NCBI RefSeq assembly: GCF_023499215.1
Contig: NZ_JAKHSK010000043.1
Span: 1 to 34,494 of the forward strand
DNA length: 34,494 nt
From: Zunongwangia pacifica
GTDB lineage: Bacteria; Bacteroidota; Bacteroidia; Flavobacteriales; Flavobacteriaceae
Direction of reading: 5' to 3'
The notes under the pieces were generated by a model. The model did no database searches. It was given only the letters and a program-made list of their open reading frames with translations, and was not told where the DNA came from. The position numbers and the translations under genes were made by a program. This document shows positions 8,440 through 15,281 of the stretch, piece by piece (position 1 is the stretch's first letter; each line of letters opens with the position of its first letter).

Positions 8440-8462
8440 TTATTTAGATTGTTTAAAAATAA
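8440..8462. promoter_or_regulatory. Candidate iron-responsive operator, copy B (between the divergent promoters)
   Basis: On the plus strand it starts TTATTTAGATTG and ends AAAATAA, so it is the reverse orientation of copies A and C. It matches copy C at 18 of 23 positions after reverse complementing. It lies upstream of both divergent promoters. Confidence 0.5.
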
Positions 8463-8475
8463 AAAAGGTTTTTGC

Positions 8476-8506
8476 TTGCTGTTTTCAATTTCAGCATTTA
8501 TGTTTG
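8476..8506 (+). promoter_or_regulatory. Promoter of the haem receptor operon
   Basis: TTG at 8476-8478 is separated by 20 bases from TATGTTTG at 8499-8506, a near-ideal Bacteroidota housekeeping promoter (TTG-N19-21-TAnnTTTG). The start of transcription would fall near 8512, immediately before operator copy C. Confidence 0.7.
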
Positions 8507-8515
8507 CGGTTAAAC

Positions 8516-8538
8516 TTATTTAAACTAAATCTAAATAA
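8516..8538. promoter_or_regulatory. Candidate iron-responsive operator, copy C (receptor start)
   Basis: The site begins TTATTTAAAC and ends ATCTAAATAA, an imperfect inverted repeat with TTATTTA and TAAATAA as outer arms. Its last base is the first base of the receptor start codon. A repressor bound here would block both transcription start and ribosome access. Confidence 0.65.
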
Positions 8539-10655
8539 TGAAATTTCAAATTATCATTTTATTCAGCTTACTTACTGGGAGCCTTTATGCACAAAAGGAT
8601 TCCACTAAGGTTAATGCTTTGGATGAGGTTCTGTTATTTGGAAACCAGCAAACCATAAGTCGTATAGACAAAGAATTATTCCCTGTAAATACCATAAGCG
8701 CCCAACAGATCAATCAAGTGGGTGCCAACAACCTTGCTGATATCTTAAATCAGCAATTAAACATTAGTATTACGCCAAATGCTGCGGATGGTCGATCTAC
8801 CGTAAGTATGTTTGGATTATCTGGGGATTATGTAAAAATTTTAGTCGATAACGTACCGCTGGTTAGTGATAATGGCTATGGCAATAATATCGATATTACG
8901 CAAATCAATCTGGAAGATATTGCCCGAATAGAAATTGCAGAAGGTGCTATGGGTGTACTCTACGGTGATAATGCTGTAGCCGGAGTTATAAATATTATCA
9001 CCAAAAAATCTACCGCTTCAACATGGAATATCAGGGCCAGCGTACAGGAAGAAACAGTAGGTGAAGAATATAATTTTGAGGATGAAGGTCGCCATATCCA
9101 AAATCTAAACGTTGCGCATAATATTTCAGATCACTGGTATGCTTCGGCCAATTTTTCGAGAAACGATTTTAACGGATTCAAAAATAATTACCTCGGAAGG
9201 GATCATTTTGGTTTATCTGGAAATAGCGTGGTTAACGATGGTCGTCGCGGTTATGAGTGGAATCCAAAGTTGCAGCACAGCTTAAATGCCATGCTGAAAT
9301 ATGGTAAAAACGACTTCAATTTTTTCTATAAATTCAATTATTATAATGAGACCCTAGACATCTATAACCATGTGATCAATTTTAGGATCCAGAATGGGGA
9401 GTACGATATTGTGGCTAACGACGAGCAATTTGTAAGCAATCGATTTAGGCACGAAGCGCAGATTTTTGGCAGTATAAACCAGGTAAATTATAATCTTTCG
9501 CTTTCCTATCAAAGTCAGGTACGAGATTACGAAACTTACGTTTACGATCTTAGGCAGCAGGAGAAGAGAAGTACCACTAAAAAAACAACCAACCAGGAAA
9601 GTGATCTTTGGTTTTCTAAAGGGACTTTTGAAAATTTATTGACTACATCGTCCAATTTCAATCTTACAGCGGGTTACGAAATCACGTATCAAAAAGGCTA
9701 TGATGCGGTAGCGAGCGGAGCGTATTCAGATGATATTGCAGAGCAGGATCTGGGGAATTACGATGTGTTTTCTCAGCTTTCTTTTACCAAAAAGAACTGG
9801 TCGGTCTACCCGGGCGTTCGGTATAATCATAATTCTAATTACGATGGCAAACTTATCTGGTCGGCGACAGCTAATTATAAGCCCAAAAGCGATCTAAAAT
9901 TTCAGGCGGTTGTAGGTTCGGCGTATAAGACGCCAACATTCACCAATTTGTATTACTATTTTGTAGATGCGAATCACGATGTACGTGGGAATCCGGATTT
10001 ATCTCCAGAAGACGGAATTTCTTACCTGATCTCTGCAGAAAAAACTTCGGTTTTAAATAACCAATCCCAGCTTCAGAATAATCTGAAATTCTTTCATTTT
10101 GATATTCAGGATAAAATAGATTTAGCTGTGGTTGGGGATAATTCCCAGATGCAATATTTAAATATTAGCGAGTATAAAATTTTGGGAGTTTCTACTGAAA
10201 ATAACTTCAGCTATAAAAATTTTCAAACCAATATCGGACTAAGCTATACCGGGATTTCCCAAAGCTTGAAAACCGAATCATCTAATCCGGACGATTATCT
10301 GTTCAGTTTAAATGCTACGGCAGCGCTTCGATATTACTGGCCAAAAGCAGAAACACGTTTTTCGTTGCTGCTAAAATACAATGGCGAGTTACAGCAATAT
10401 TTTAGAGATAACGATACCAACGAATTTGTAAAGGGAACGCAGGAAGATTACTCGTTAATGGATGCCAGTATCAATAAATATTTCTTTAAGAAGTGTTTTG
10501 AAGTTACCCTTGGTGCCAGAAATCTTTTTAACGTCGTTCGTGTAAACAATGCAGCCATTAGCGCTACGGCCGGTCACCAGGCAACATCGACCTCGCTGCT
10601 GTTTGGTTATGGCCGCTCTTATTTTTTAAAACTTTTATATAACCTTAATATTTAA
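8538..10655 (+). CDS. hmuR: TonB-dependent outer-membrane haem receptor
   Basis: A 705-residue TonB-dependent receptor. An 18-residue signal peptide ends at SLYA. The plug domain follows (about 40-160), with the motifs ANNLADILNQQLNISI, VKILVDNVPLVSDNGYG and IARIEIAEGAMGVLYGDNAVAGVINIITKK. The rest is a 22-strand-type barrel with the YKTPTFTNLYYYF-DANHDVRGNPDLSPE segment typical of receptor barrels (GNPDLSPE). There is no N-terminal carboxypeptidase-like domain, so this is not of the SusC type. In P. gingivalis HmuR takes haem from HmuY; the same pair occurs here, which supports the haem assignment. It is the first gene of the rightward operon, with a near-ideal promoter and an operator at its start. 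Confidence 0.88.
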   Translation: MKFQIIILFSLLTGSLYAQKDSTKVNALDEVLLFGNQQTISRIDKELFPVNTISAQQINQVGANNLADILNQQLNISITPNAADGRSTVSMFGLSGDYVKILVDNVPLVSDNGYGNNIDITQINLEDIARIEIAEGAMGVLYGDNAVAGVINIITKKSTASTWNIRASVQEETVGEEYNFEDEGRHIQNLNVAHNISDHWYASANFSRNDFNGFKNNYLGRDHFGLSGNSVVNDGRRGYEWNPKLQHSLNAMLKYGKNDFNFFYKFNYYNETLDIYNHVINFRIQNGEYDIVANDEQFVSNRFRHEAQIFGSINQVNYNLSLSYQSQVRDYETYVYDLRQQEKRSTTKKTTNQESDLWFSKGTFENLLTTSSNFNLTAGYEITYQKGYDAVASGAYSDDIAEQDLGNYDVFSQLSFTKKNWSVYPGVRYNHNSNYDGKLIWSATANYKPKSDLKFQAVVGSAYKTPTFTNLYYYFVDANHDVRGNPDLSPEDGISYLISAEKTSVLNNQSQLQNNLKFFHFDIQDKIDLAVVGDNSQMQYLNISEYKILGVSTENNFSYKNFQTNIGLSYTGISQSLKTESSNPDDYLFSLNATAALRYYWPKAETRFSLLLKYNGELQQYFRDNDTNEFVKGTQEDYSLMDASINKYFFKKCFEVTLGARNLFNVVRVNNAAISATAGHQATSTSLLFGYGRSYFLKLLYNLNI

Positions 10656-10672
10656 TCCTAATCAATATACTC

Positions 10673-11872
10673 ATGAAAAAGAATATTTTACTTCAATTAT
10701 TTTGCCTCTCGTTTGTGTTATTTAGCTGTAGCAGTGATGATGATAACGGAGGTGTGATCCAAATTCCCGCGGTAGAAAGCGCGGTATTAGATATAGAATC
10801 TGGGGGGTCTAACGAGCCTAACCAGGTGTATATCGACTTAAGTACCGAGGAAACTACTGTGGTGCGCCGCGATAGCTGGGAGCTTGGTTTTGTAAGTGCT
10901 GAAAACCGGGTGGTTTTAAATTCGTCGATTTTAGTTGCAGCCGCAAAACTAGAAGGGATTTACGATATCGATGCAGTCAATAACGAAACATCATTGGAAA
11001 ATGCCATGAGTTTAAAAACATTGAATATTGATAATTTTCAGACCAATGAGGTTAAAGTGACCAATGTTGGGGAGCTCATTGCAGGGCTTCCAATTGGATA
11101 TGCTATGTACGGTGATCTGGAAAGCGGTATTTATTTTACCGATAACAGTACTGGAGATTTAGATAAAACAGCCATAGGTGATATTGCAACTGCTGAAGCG
11201 GAAGCTGATGTGTTTGTGGTTTCACTGGGAAAAGAAATACCGGAAGATCCAGCTGAACAGGGATCGGTAAAACACACTGGCGATGATCGTGGTTTTTATA
11301 AGATCAAAGTGTTTATGGATAACAATAATTATGTGTTGCAATACGCTGCCCTAAGTGCAGATACGCATAAAGAAGTAGTCATTACCAAAGACGAGGCTTA
11401 TAATTTTACGGCTTTTAGCCTGAAAAAAGATAAAGAAGTGAATGTAGAGCCAACCAGGGAAAGCTGGGACCTAAACTTTACCAGTGTCTATTCTTATTAC
11501 GGAAGTATGGGCGGGATGATTGCCGGTTTAACCTATTCCGATTATATGGTACATAATATTTATAATGGAGTAGGGGTTTATATGGTGCTTACCGAAGAAC
11601 CCGGTGAAGGCGAAGATGCCGCTCCCGTGCCAACCGGGCAACCATCTTACGACGAATTTAGCTTACAAGATGTTGAAGAAAGCCAACTGGTTTATGATGA
11701 TCGTACAGTAATTGGCAGTGGCTGGCGTGATGCATTTCCCGCCAGTTTAAAATCAGATCGCTATTATATTGTAAAAGATGCAGATGGTAATATCTACAAA
11801 TTACAATTTACGGCTTTATTAAGCGAAAGCAAAGAACGTGGTTACCCACAGATCAGATATGATCTTTTATAA
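10673..11872 (+). CDS. hmuY: HmuY-like haem-binding lipoprotein with two tandem domains
   Basis: The 399-residue product has a lipoprotein signal ending in LFSC (Cys19) followed by SSDDD, which suggests surface display. HmuY features occur twice. The first set is RDSWELGF (66-73) with GFYKIKV-DNNNYVLQYAAL (from 207). The second is RESWDLNF (262-269) with RYYIVKDADGNIYKLQFTAL (363-382) and a terminal GYPQIRYDLL. HmuY of P. gingivalis is about 216 residues with one such domain, so this looks like a duplication. Its role would be to capture haem at the surface and hand it to the receptor, 17 bp upstream. Haem ligands cannot be assigned from the sequence. A terminator follows. Confidence 0.82.
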   Translation: MKKNILLQLFCLSFVLFSCSSDDDNGGVIQIPAVESAVLDIESGGSNEPNQVYIDLSTEETTVVRRDSWELGFVSAENRVVLNSSILVAAAKLEGIYDIDAVNNETSLENAMSLKTLNIDNFQTNEVKVTNVGELIAGLPIGYAMYGDLESGIYFTDNSTGDLDKTAIGDIATAEAEADVFVVSLGKEIPEDPAEQGSVKHTGDDRGFYKIKVFMDNNNYVLQYAALSADTHKEVVITKDEAYNFTAFSLKKDKEVNVEPTRESWDLNFTSVYSYYGSMGGMIAGLTYSDYMVHNIYNGVGVYMVLTEEPGEGEDAAPVPTGQPSYDEFSLQDVEESQLVYDDRTVIGSGWRDAFPASLKSDRYYIVKDADGNIYKLQFTALLSESKERGYPQIRYDLL

Positions 11873-11895
11873 GGAGTGTTGTTTTAGTTAGTGTT

Positions 11896-11926
11896 AATCC
11901 CTGTTTTTTTTAAAGCAGGGATTTTC
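11896..11926 (+). terminator. Terminator after the hmuR-hmuY pair
   Basis: AATCCCTG pairs with CAGGGATT (8 bp), with a T-rich loop and TTTT after the stem. It separates the receptor operon from the ChaN-like gene. Confidence 0.75.
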
Positions 11927-11997
11927 TATTCGATTATCTAGCCCAGTTAATCCTTAGTCGCAGGAATTTAATTATCTTAAAGTACAAATTTTCTAGT

Positions 11998-12870
11998 ATG
12001 AAAAAGTTTTTTACAGCCGCATTGATCCTTTTTGCGTTTTTTAATCTTAAGGCACAGCAATTAAAAGCTTATGCCATTTATGATACTGAAGGAAATGCTG
12101 TGTCATTTCAAAAAATGAGTGATAGTTTATCGAATTATGAAGTGGTACTTTTTGGGGAATTTCATGATCATCCCGTGGTGCATTGGCTTCAGAAAAAACT
12201 TACCGAAAAATTATATGCTAAAAACCCTAATCTGGTTTTAGGAGCAGAAATGTTTGAAGCCGATAATCAATTAATTCTGGATGAATATCTTCAGGATAAA
12301 ATTCCGCAAAACCGTTTTGAAGAAGAAATGCGACTGTGGAATAATTATAAAACCGATTATAAGCCTTTAATCGAATTTGCGAAAAAAAATCATCTGCAAT
12401 TTGTCGCCACCAATGTGCCCAGGCGTTATGCATCGGCAGTTTCTAAACATGGCCTTGATTCTTTACAATCGTACACTGAAGAAGCCAGGTCGTACTTTGC
12501 AAAACTCCCCATAAAAGTAGATACCATTACTCCCGGTTATGCAGAAATGCTGAAGATGATGAACGGTCACGGTATGCAGGGCGATGCAATGAGGTTTGTA
12601 GAAGCGCAAGCGATTAAAGATGCCACGATGGCCGAGAAAATCCTTGATTATTTGCCAGAAGATGGTATTTTTTTGCATTATAATGGCGATTATCATAGCA
12701 AAAGTTTTGGTGGGATTTATTGGTATTTAAAAGCGATGAAACCCGATTTAAAAATTGCGGTAATTAGCGTAGCGCAAAGCCAAAATGAATCTTTAGATTT
12801 TGAAGAAGATAAAGCCGGTACCGGGAATTTTATACTTTTTATTCCAGAAGATTTTACACGAACCTATTAA
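11998..12870 (+). CDS. ChaN-like haem-binding protein
   Basis: A 290-residue member of the ChaN/DUF399 haem-binding family (iron-regulated in Campylobacter). A signal peptide of about 19 residues ends at LKA; no lipobox is seen, so the protein is probably periplasmic. The conserved GEFHDHP (53-59), LGAEMF, NVPRRYASAVSKHG and FLHYNGDYHSKSFGGIYWYL segments are present; the GE-H-D element and the late histidines are hallmarks of the family. Position after the haem receptor and HmuY genes agrees with a role in haem storage or transit. A terminator separates it from hmuY and no operator copy was seen before it, so it may be expressed separately. Confidence 0.83.
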   Translation: MKKFFTAALILFAFFNLKAQQLKAYAIYDTEGNAVSFQKMSDSLSNYEVVLFGEFHDHPVVHWLQKKLTEKLYAKNPNLVLGAEMFEADNQLILDEYLQDKIPQNRFEEEMRLWNNYKTDYKPLIEFAKKNHLQFVATNVPRRYASAVSKHGLDSLQSYTEEARSYFAKLPIKVDTITPGYAEMLKMMNGHGMQGDAMRFVEAQAIKDATMAEKILDYLPEDGIFLHYNGDYHSKSFGGIYWYLKAMKPDLKIAVISVAQSQNESLDFEEDKAGTGNFILFIPEDFTRTY

Positions 12871-12950
12871 TGGGGAAAAATCCCTTTTCTATTAGAGTGC
12901 TTTTTTCTTACTTTTCGGAAGTATTATTACTATGAGAAACTAAATAACCT

Positions 12951-12970
12951 CTTCCAAATTAATTTGGAAG
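12951..12970. repeat. 20-bp perfect palindrome
   Basis: CTTCCAAATT at 12951-12960 is followed directly by its reverse complement AATTTGGAAG. There is no T-run after it, so it looks more like a protein-binding site than a terminator. It lies about 36 bp before the composite promoter at 13007. Confidence 0.6.
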
Positions 12971-13006
12971 GCAAATTCAAAAAGGATAAATAGTAGTACA
13001 TAAAGC

Positions 13007-13067
13007 TTAAAATTAAGTGAAATAACAAGCTGTTAACAATTTAAAAAACAAGCAATTTATATTTTTG
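13007..13067 (+). promoter_or_regulatory. Composite promoter motif, copy 1 (candidate small RNA)
   Basis: AGTGAAATAACA (13016-13027), N5, TTAACA (13033-13038), N21 and TATTTTTG (13060-13067). The same elements with identical spacing recur exactly 262 bp downstream before the SYLF gene. The -7 element fits TAnnTTTG, but the upstream part differs from the usual TTG -33 box. Confidence 0.6.
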
Positions 13068-13073
13068 AATCAG

Positions 13074-13248
13074 CTGTTTGTCTTAAAGCTATACAATAAA
13101 AAAAATAAAATTTATTCCGGGAAATCAATCCCAAATCTGATTTCCCGGATATCAAATTCTGAAGACATTCAGAAATTGGTAATTGATTTTAAGTGAGAGA
13201 GAGTGAGAAAAGGGCTGGTCAACGCTTGTTGGCGGCCTTTTCTTTTTT
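13074..13248 (+). ncRNA. Candidate small RNA with three hairpins
   Basis: No start codon with a credible frame lies between the composite promoter and the terminator. The stretch contains a perfect 12-bp stem at 13116-13127/13138-13149 (TCCGGGAAATCA with its complement, 10-base loop), a 7-bp stem at 13157-13163/13168-13174 (TTCTGAA/TTCAGAA), and a terminator hairpin at 13206-13243 followed by T6. Promoter, structured body and terminator suggest a discrete transcript of about 175 bases. The 5' end is an estimate from the -7 element. I cannot match it to a known RNA family. Confidence 0.5.
13206..13248 (+). terminator. Terminator of the candidate small RNA
   Basis: AGAAAAGG pairs with CCTTTTCT; an inner CAAC/GTTG stem may form inside the loop, and TTTTTT follows. 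It lies before the second composite promoter. Confidence 0.65.
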
Positions 13249-13268
13249 GTATTATTTTAAGTGTTTTT

Positions 13269-13329
13269 TTAAAGTTGAGTGAAATAACACCGCATTAACA
13301 CTGTGTCTTTTAGTTGCTTTCTAATTTTG
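13269..13329 (+). promoter_or_regulatory. Composite promoter motif, copy 2 (SYLF gene)
   Basis: AGTGAAATAACA (13278-13289), N5, TTAACA (13295-13300), N21 and TAATTTTG (13322-13329). All elements are in the same register as copy 1. The start codon of the SYLF gene is 22 bp past the -7 element. Confidence 0.65.
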
Positions 13330-13351
13330 TTTAGATCAAAAAAATAAAATT

Positions 13352-13906
13352 ATGAAAATGAAAAAGAAGTTAAATCTAGGGTTTTTAGCGGTACTTGCAC
13401 TATTTACTTTTAGTACAGTTAATCTTAATGCACAAACCGAAAAGCAAAAAGACTTAATCGATGATGCTACAGCATCTAAAGCAGCATTTATTAAAGAAGA
13501 GCCAGAGATGGCGTTACTTTTTGAAAAAGCAGCGGGATATGTGATTTTTCCTAATGTAGGTGAAGGTGCATATATTTTAGGAGGAGCCGCAGGAAATGGG
13601 GTGCTTTTTGAAAACGGACGCGTAGTAGGTTTTTCAGAATTAAGGCAAGTAGATATCGGTTTACAGATAGGTGGACAAGCGTATAGACAAGCCATTTTAT
13701 TCCAAACCGAATCTGAATTAGCAAAATTCAAAGAAGGAAATTATAAGCTATCCGGTAAAGCTTCCGCGGTAATTCTAAAAGAAGGTAAAGCAAAAAGTAT
13801 TAACTTTAAAGAGGGTAGAGCAATTGTAACTATGCCTAAAGCTGGTGCAATGGTAGATATCTCTGTAGGAGGGCAAAAGTTTGAGTATAAAGATCTGAAG
13901 AAGTAA
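13352..13906 (+). CDS. Secreted SYLF/Ysc84-domain lipid-binding protein
   Basis: A 184-residue protein with a signal peptide of about 27 residues ending at LNA. The mature part is a single SYLF (Ysc84) domain: AAGYVIFPNVGEGAYILGGAAGNGVLFENG, VGFSELRQVDIGLQIGGQAYRQAILFQTESEL and a C-terminal half with KASAVILKEGKAKSINFKEGRAIVTMPKAGAMVDISVGGQKF. In eukaryotes this domain binds phosphoinositides; the bacterial role is unclear but probably envelope related. A second ATG lies two codons in. Its promoter is copy 2 of the composite motif shared with the preceding small RNA, and a clean terminator follows, so it is monocistronic. Confidence 0.85.
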   Translation: MKMKKKLNLGFLAVLALFTFSTVNLNAQTEKQKDLIDDATASKAAFIKEEPEMALLFEKAAGYVIFPNVGEGAYILGGAAGNGVLFENGRVVGFSELRQVDIGLQIGGQAYRQAILFQTESELAKFKEGNYKLSGKASAVILKEGKAKSINFKEGRAIVTMPKAGAMVDISVGGQKFEYKDLKK

Positions 13907-13933
13907 TCATTTAATTTAGATTAAAAAATTTAT

Positions 13934-13964
13934 AAGGTCGGTTAATTACAGCCGACCTTTTTAT
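13934..13964 (+). terminator. Terminator after the SYLF gene
   Basis: AAGGTCGG pairs with CCGACCTT (8 bp, 10-base loop) and runs into TTTTTAT. Confidence 0.8.
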
Positions 13965-13984
13965 TTTCTCAAAAATAAAAATCA

Positions 13985-14653
13985 ATGAAAATAAAGGCAC
14001 TCATTTTTGATGTAAACGAGACGTTGCTAGATACGCAAAAACTAAAGGAAAAGATAAATTTACAGTTAGATAATCCTTTAGGATTTCAGGTTTGGTTTAG
14101 TAAGCTATTGCATTATTCATTGGTAGAAAATGCGACTGATAATCATCATGATTTTTCTGAAGTTGCTTTCGCTACGCTTAAAATGACTGCTAATTACTTC
14201 GGAAAAAAACTGCCAGAAAATCATATAAAATCAACGCTTCATCTTATCAGTAAATTACCGGCCTATCCAGAAGTAATGAGTGCGCTAAAAGTATTTAAGG
14301 AAGATTATCGTTTAATTGCGCTAACCAATGGAAATCAGTACACCGCTGAAGCGCAATTGAAATATGCCAAAATCAGCGAATATTTTGATCGTATATATTC
14401 GGTAGATGTTGTGGGAAAATTTAAACCACATCAAAGTACATACAACAAGGTTTTATGTGATTTTAAACTAGAGGAAGGAGAAGCTATGATGGTGGCTGCT
14501 CACGGCTGGGATATTGCCGGTGCCCAAAATGCAGGTTTAAAAACTGCGTTTATAGCACGAGAAGGGAAGAATCTTTATCCTTTAGCGGGATCATCAGATT
14601 ACGTGGCGAAGGATTTAAAAGAACTAAGTAAAATGCTAAAAAACAAGGCCTGA
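13985..14653 (+). CDS. HAD-superfamily hydrolase, haloacid-dehalogenase type II-like
   Basis: The 222 residues carry HAD motifs in order: motif I FDVNETLLD (nucleophile Asp9), motif II ALTNGN, motif III lysine in GKFKPHQSTY, and motif IV-like MMVAAHGWDIAGAQNAG. The cap between motifs I and II is alpha-helical, as in the subfamily containing L-2-haloacid dehalogenases. Motif I has N where phosphatases have the second Asp (DxN instead of DxD), which agrees with the dehalogenase branch and argues against a phosphatase. The substrate is unknown. The stop codon lies inside a 46-bp palindrome shared with the convergent thioredoxin-like gene. Confidence 0.82.
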   Translation: MKIKALIFDVNETLLDTQKLKEKINLQLDNPLGFQVWFSKLLHYSLVENATDNHHDFSEVAFATLKMTANYFGKKLPENHIKSTLHLISKLPAYPEVMSALKVFKEDYRLIALTNGNQYTAEAQLKYAKISEYFDRIYSVDVVGKFKPHQSTYNKVLCDFKLEEGEAMMVAAHGWDIAGAQNAGLKTAFIAREGKNLYPLAGSSDYVAKDLKELSKMLKNKA

Positions 14654-14682
14654 AATTGTACAATTTCAGGCCTTGTTTTTTA
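14637..14682. terminator. 46-bp perfect palindrome, bidirectional terminator
   Basis: The two 23-base arms at 14637-14659 and 14660-14682 are exact reverse complements, beginning TAAAAACAAGGCC and ending GGCCTTGTTTTTA. The transcript from either side would form a long perfect hairpin followed by U-rich sequence. The TGA of the HAD gene (14651-14653) and the TAA of the thioredoxin-like gene (14680-14682) both lie within it. Confidence 0.9.
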
Positions 14683-15270
14683 ATACTTTAAGGAACTAAG
14701 GATATCCAAAAACTCTTTCTGGACAGTTTGTGTTTTATCTTTAGCGTACCAGGTGTGTAATTCTTTTTCAAAGGTTTCAAAATCCCTTCCGGCTGGATTT
14801 TCTTTCCATTCCATGACCATATCCTGTGCGGTTTTAGGTCTTGGTCCCCAGGTAAACAATTCTACCCCTTCTTCAGAAAAAGCAATAAGTTTTGGTATCG
14901 ATTTGCTTCCGTTGGTATGATATTGCTCTATTAAATCAGGGTTTTCATCCCTAAGGATTACTCTTAGATCGATTTTATCCCCCGCGGAAGCAATTTCACC
15001 AATTACGGGTAAATTTTGTGCGCTATCCCCACACCATGCTTCAGTAATAACATACCAAATCTGCGGTTTTTTAAGGGTTGTTACAAGATTTTCTAATTCA
15101 GGAATTAGTTTAGTTGTTTTATTAAGCCTTTTCATTCGGCTTAAATTAAGCTCGGTAAATTTTATAAGTTTTTCGGTTTGATTTTCCCCCGAAGTTTGTT
15201 TGTTTTTTACCAGCTGTACCGTCCATTCATAAAATTCGATATAACTAAATACCGGTTTATTGACTTTCAT
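14680..15270 (-). CDS. Thioredoxin-like protein with a single-cysteine WCGDS motif
   Basis: A 196-residue cytoplasmic protein without a signal peptide. The thioredoxin-fold core reads IWYVITEAWCGDSAQNLPVI, with a cis-proline in SKSIPKLIAF. Many relatives have WCGDC or WCxxC; here the second cysteine is serine, so dithiol exchange is unlikely and a monothiol or binding role is more probable. Helical regions flank the core at both ends. The start lies 11 bp after the stop of the giant outer-membrane protein on the same strand, which suggests co-transcription. Its 3' end is the shared palindromic terminator. Confidence 0.75.
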   Translation of the reverse strand: MKVNKPVFSYIEFYEWTVQLVKNKQTSGENQTEKLIKFTELNLSRMKRLNKTTKLIPELENLVTTLKKPQIWYVITEAWCGDSAQNLPVIGEIASAGDKIDLRVILRDENPDLIEQYHTNGSKSIPKLIAFSEEGVELFTWGPRPKTAQDMVMEWKENPAGRDFETFEKELHTWYAKDKTQTVQKEFLDILSSLKY

Positions 15271-15281
15271 TTAAATATTGT

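Noticed and set aside
12871-12886. GGGA-AAAA-TCCC-TTTT after the ChaN-like gene as a terminator.
   Set aside because: The stem is only 4 bp; too weak to call with confidence, though it could contribute to termination.
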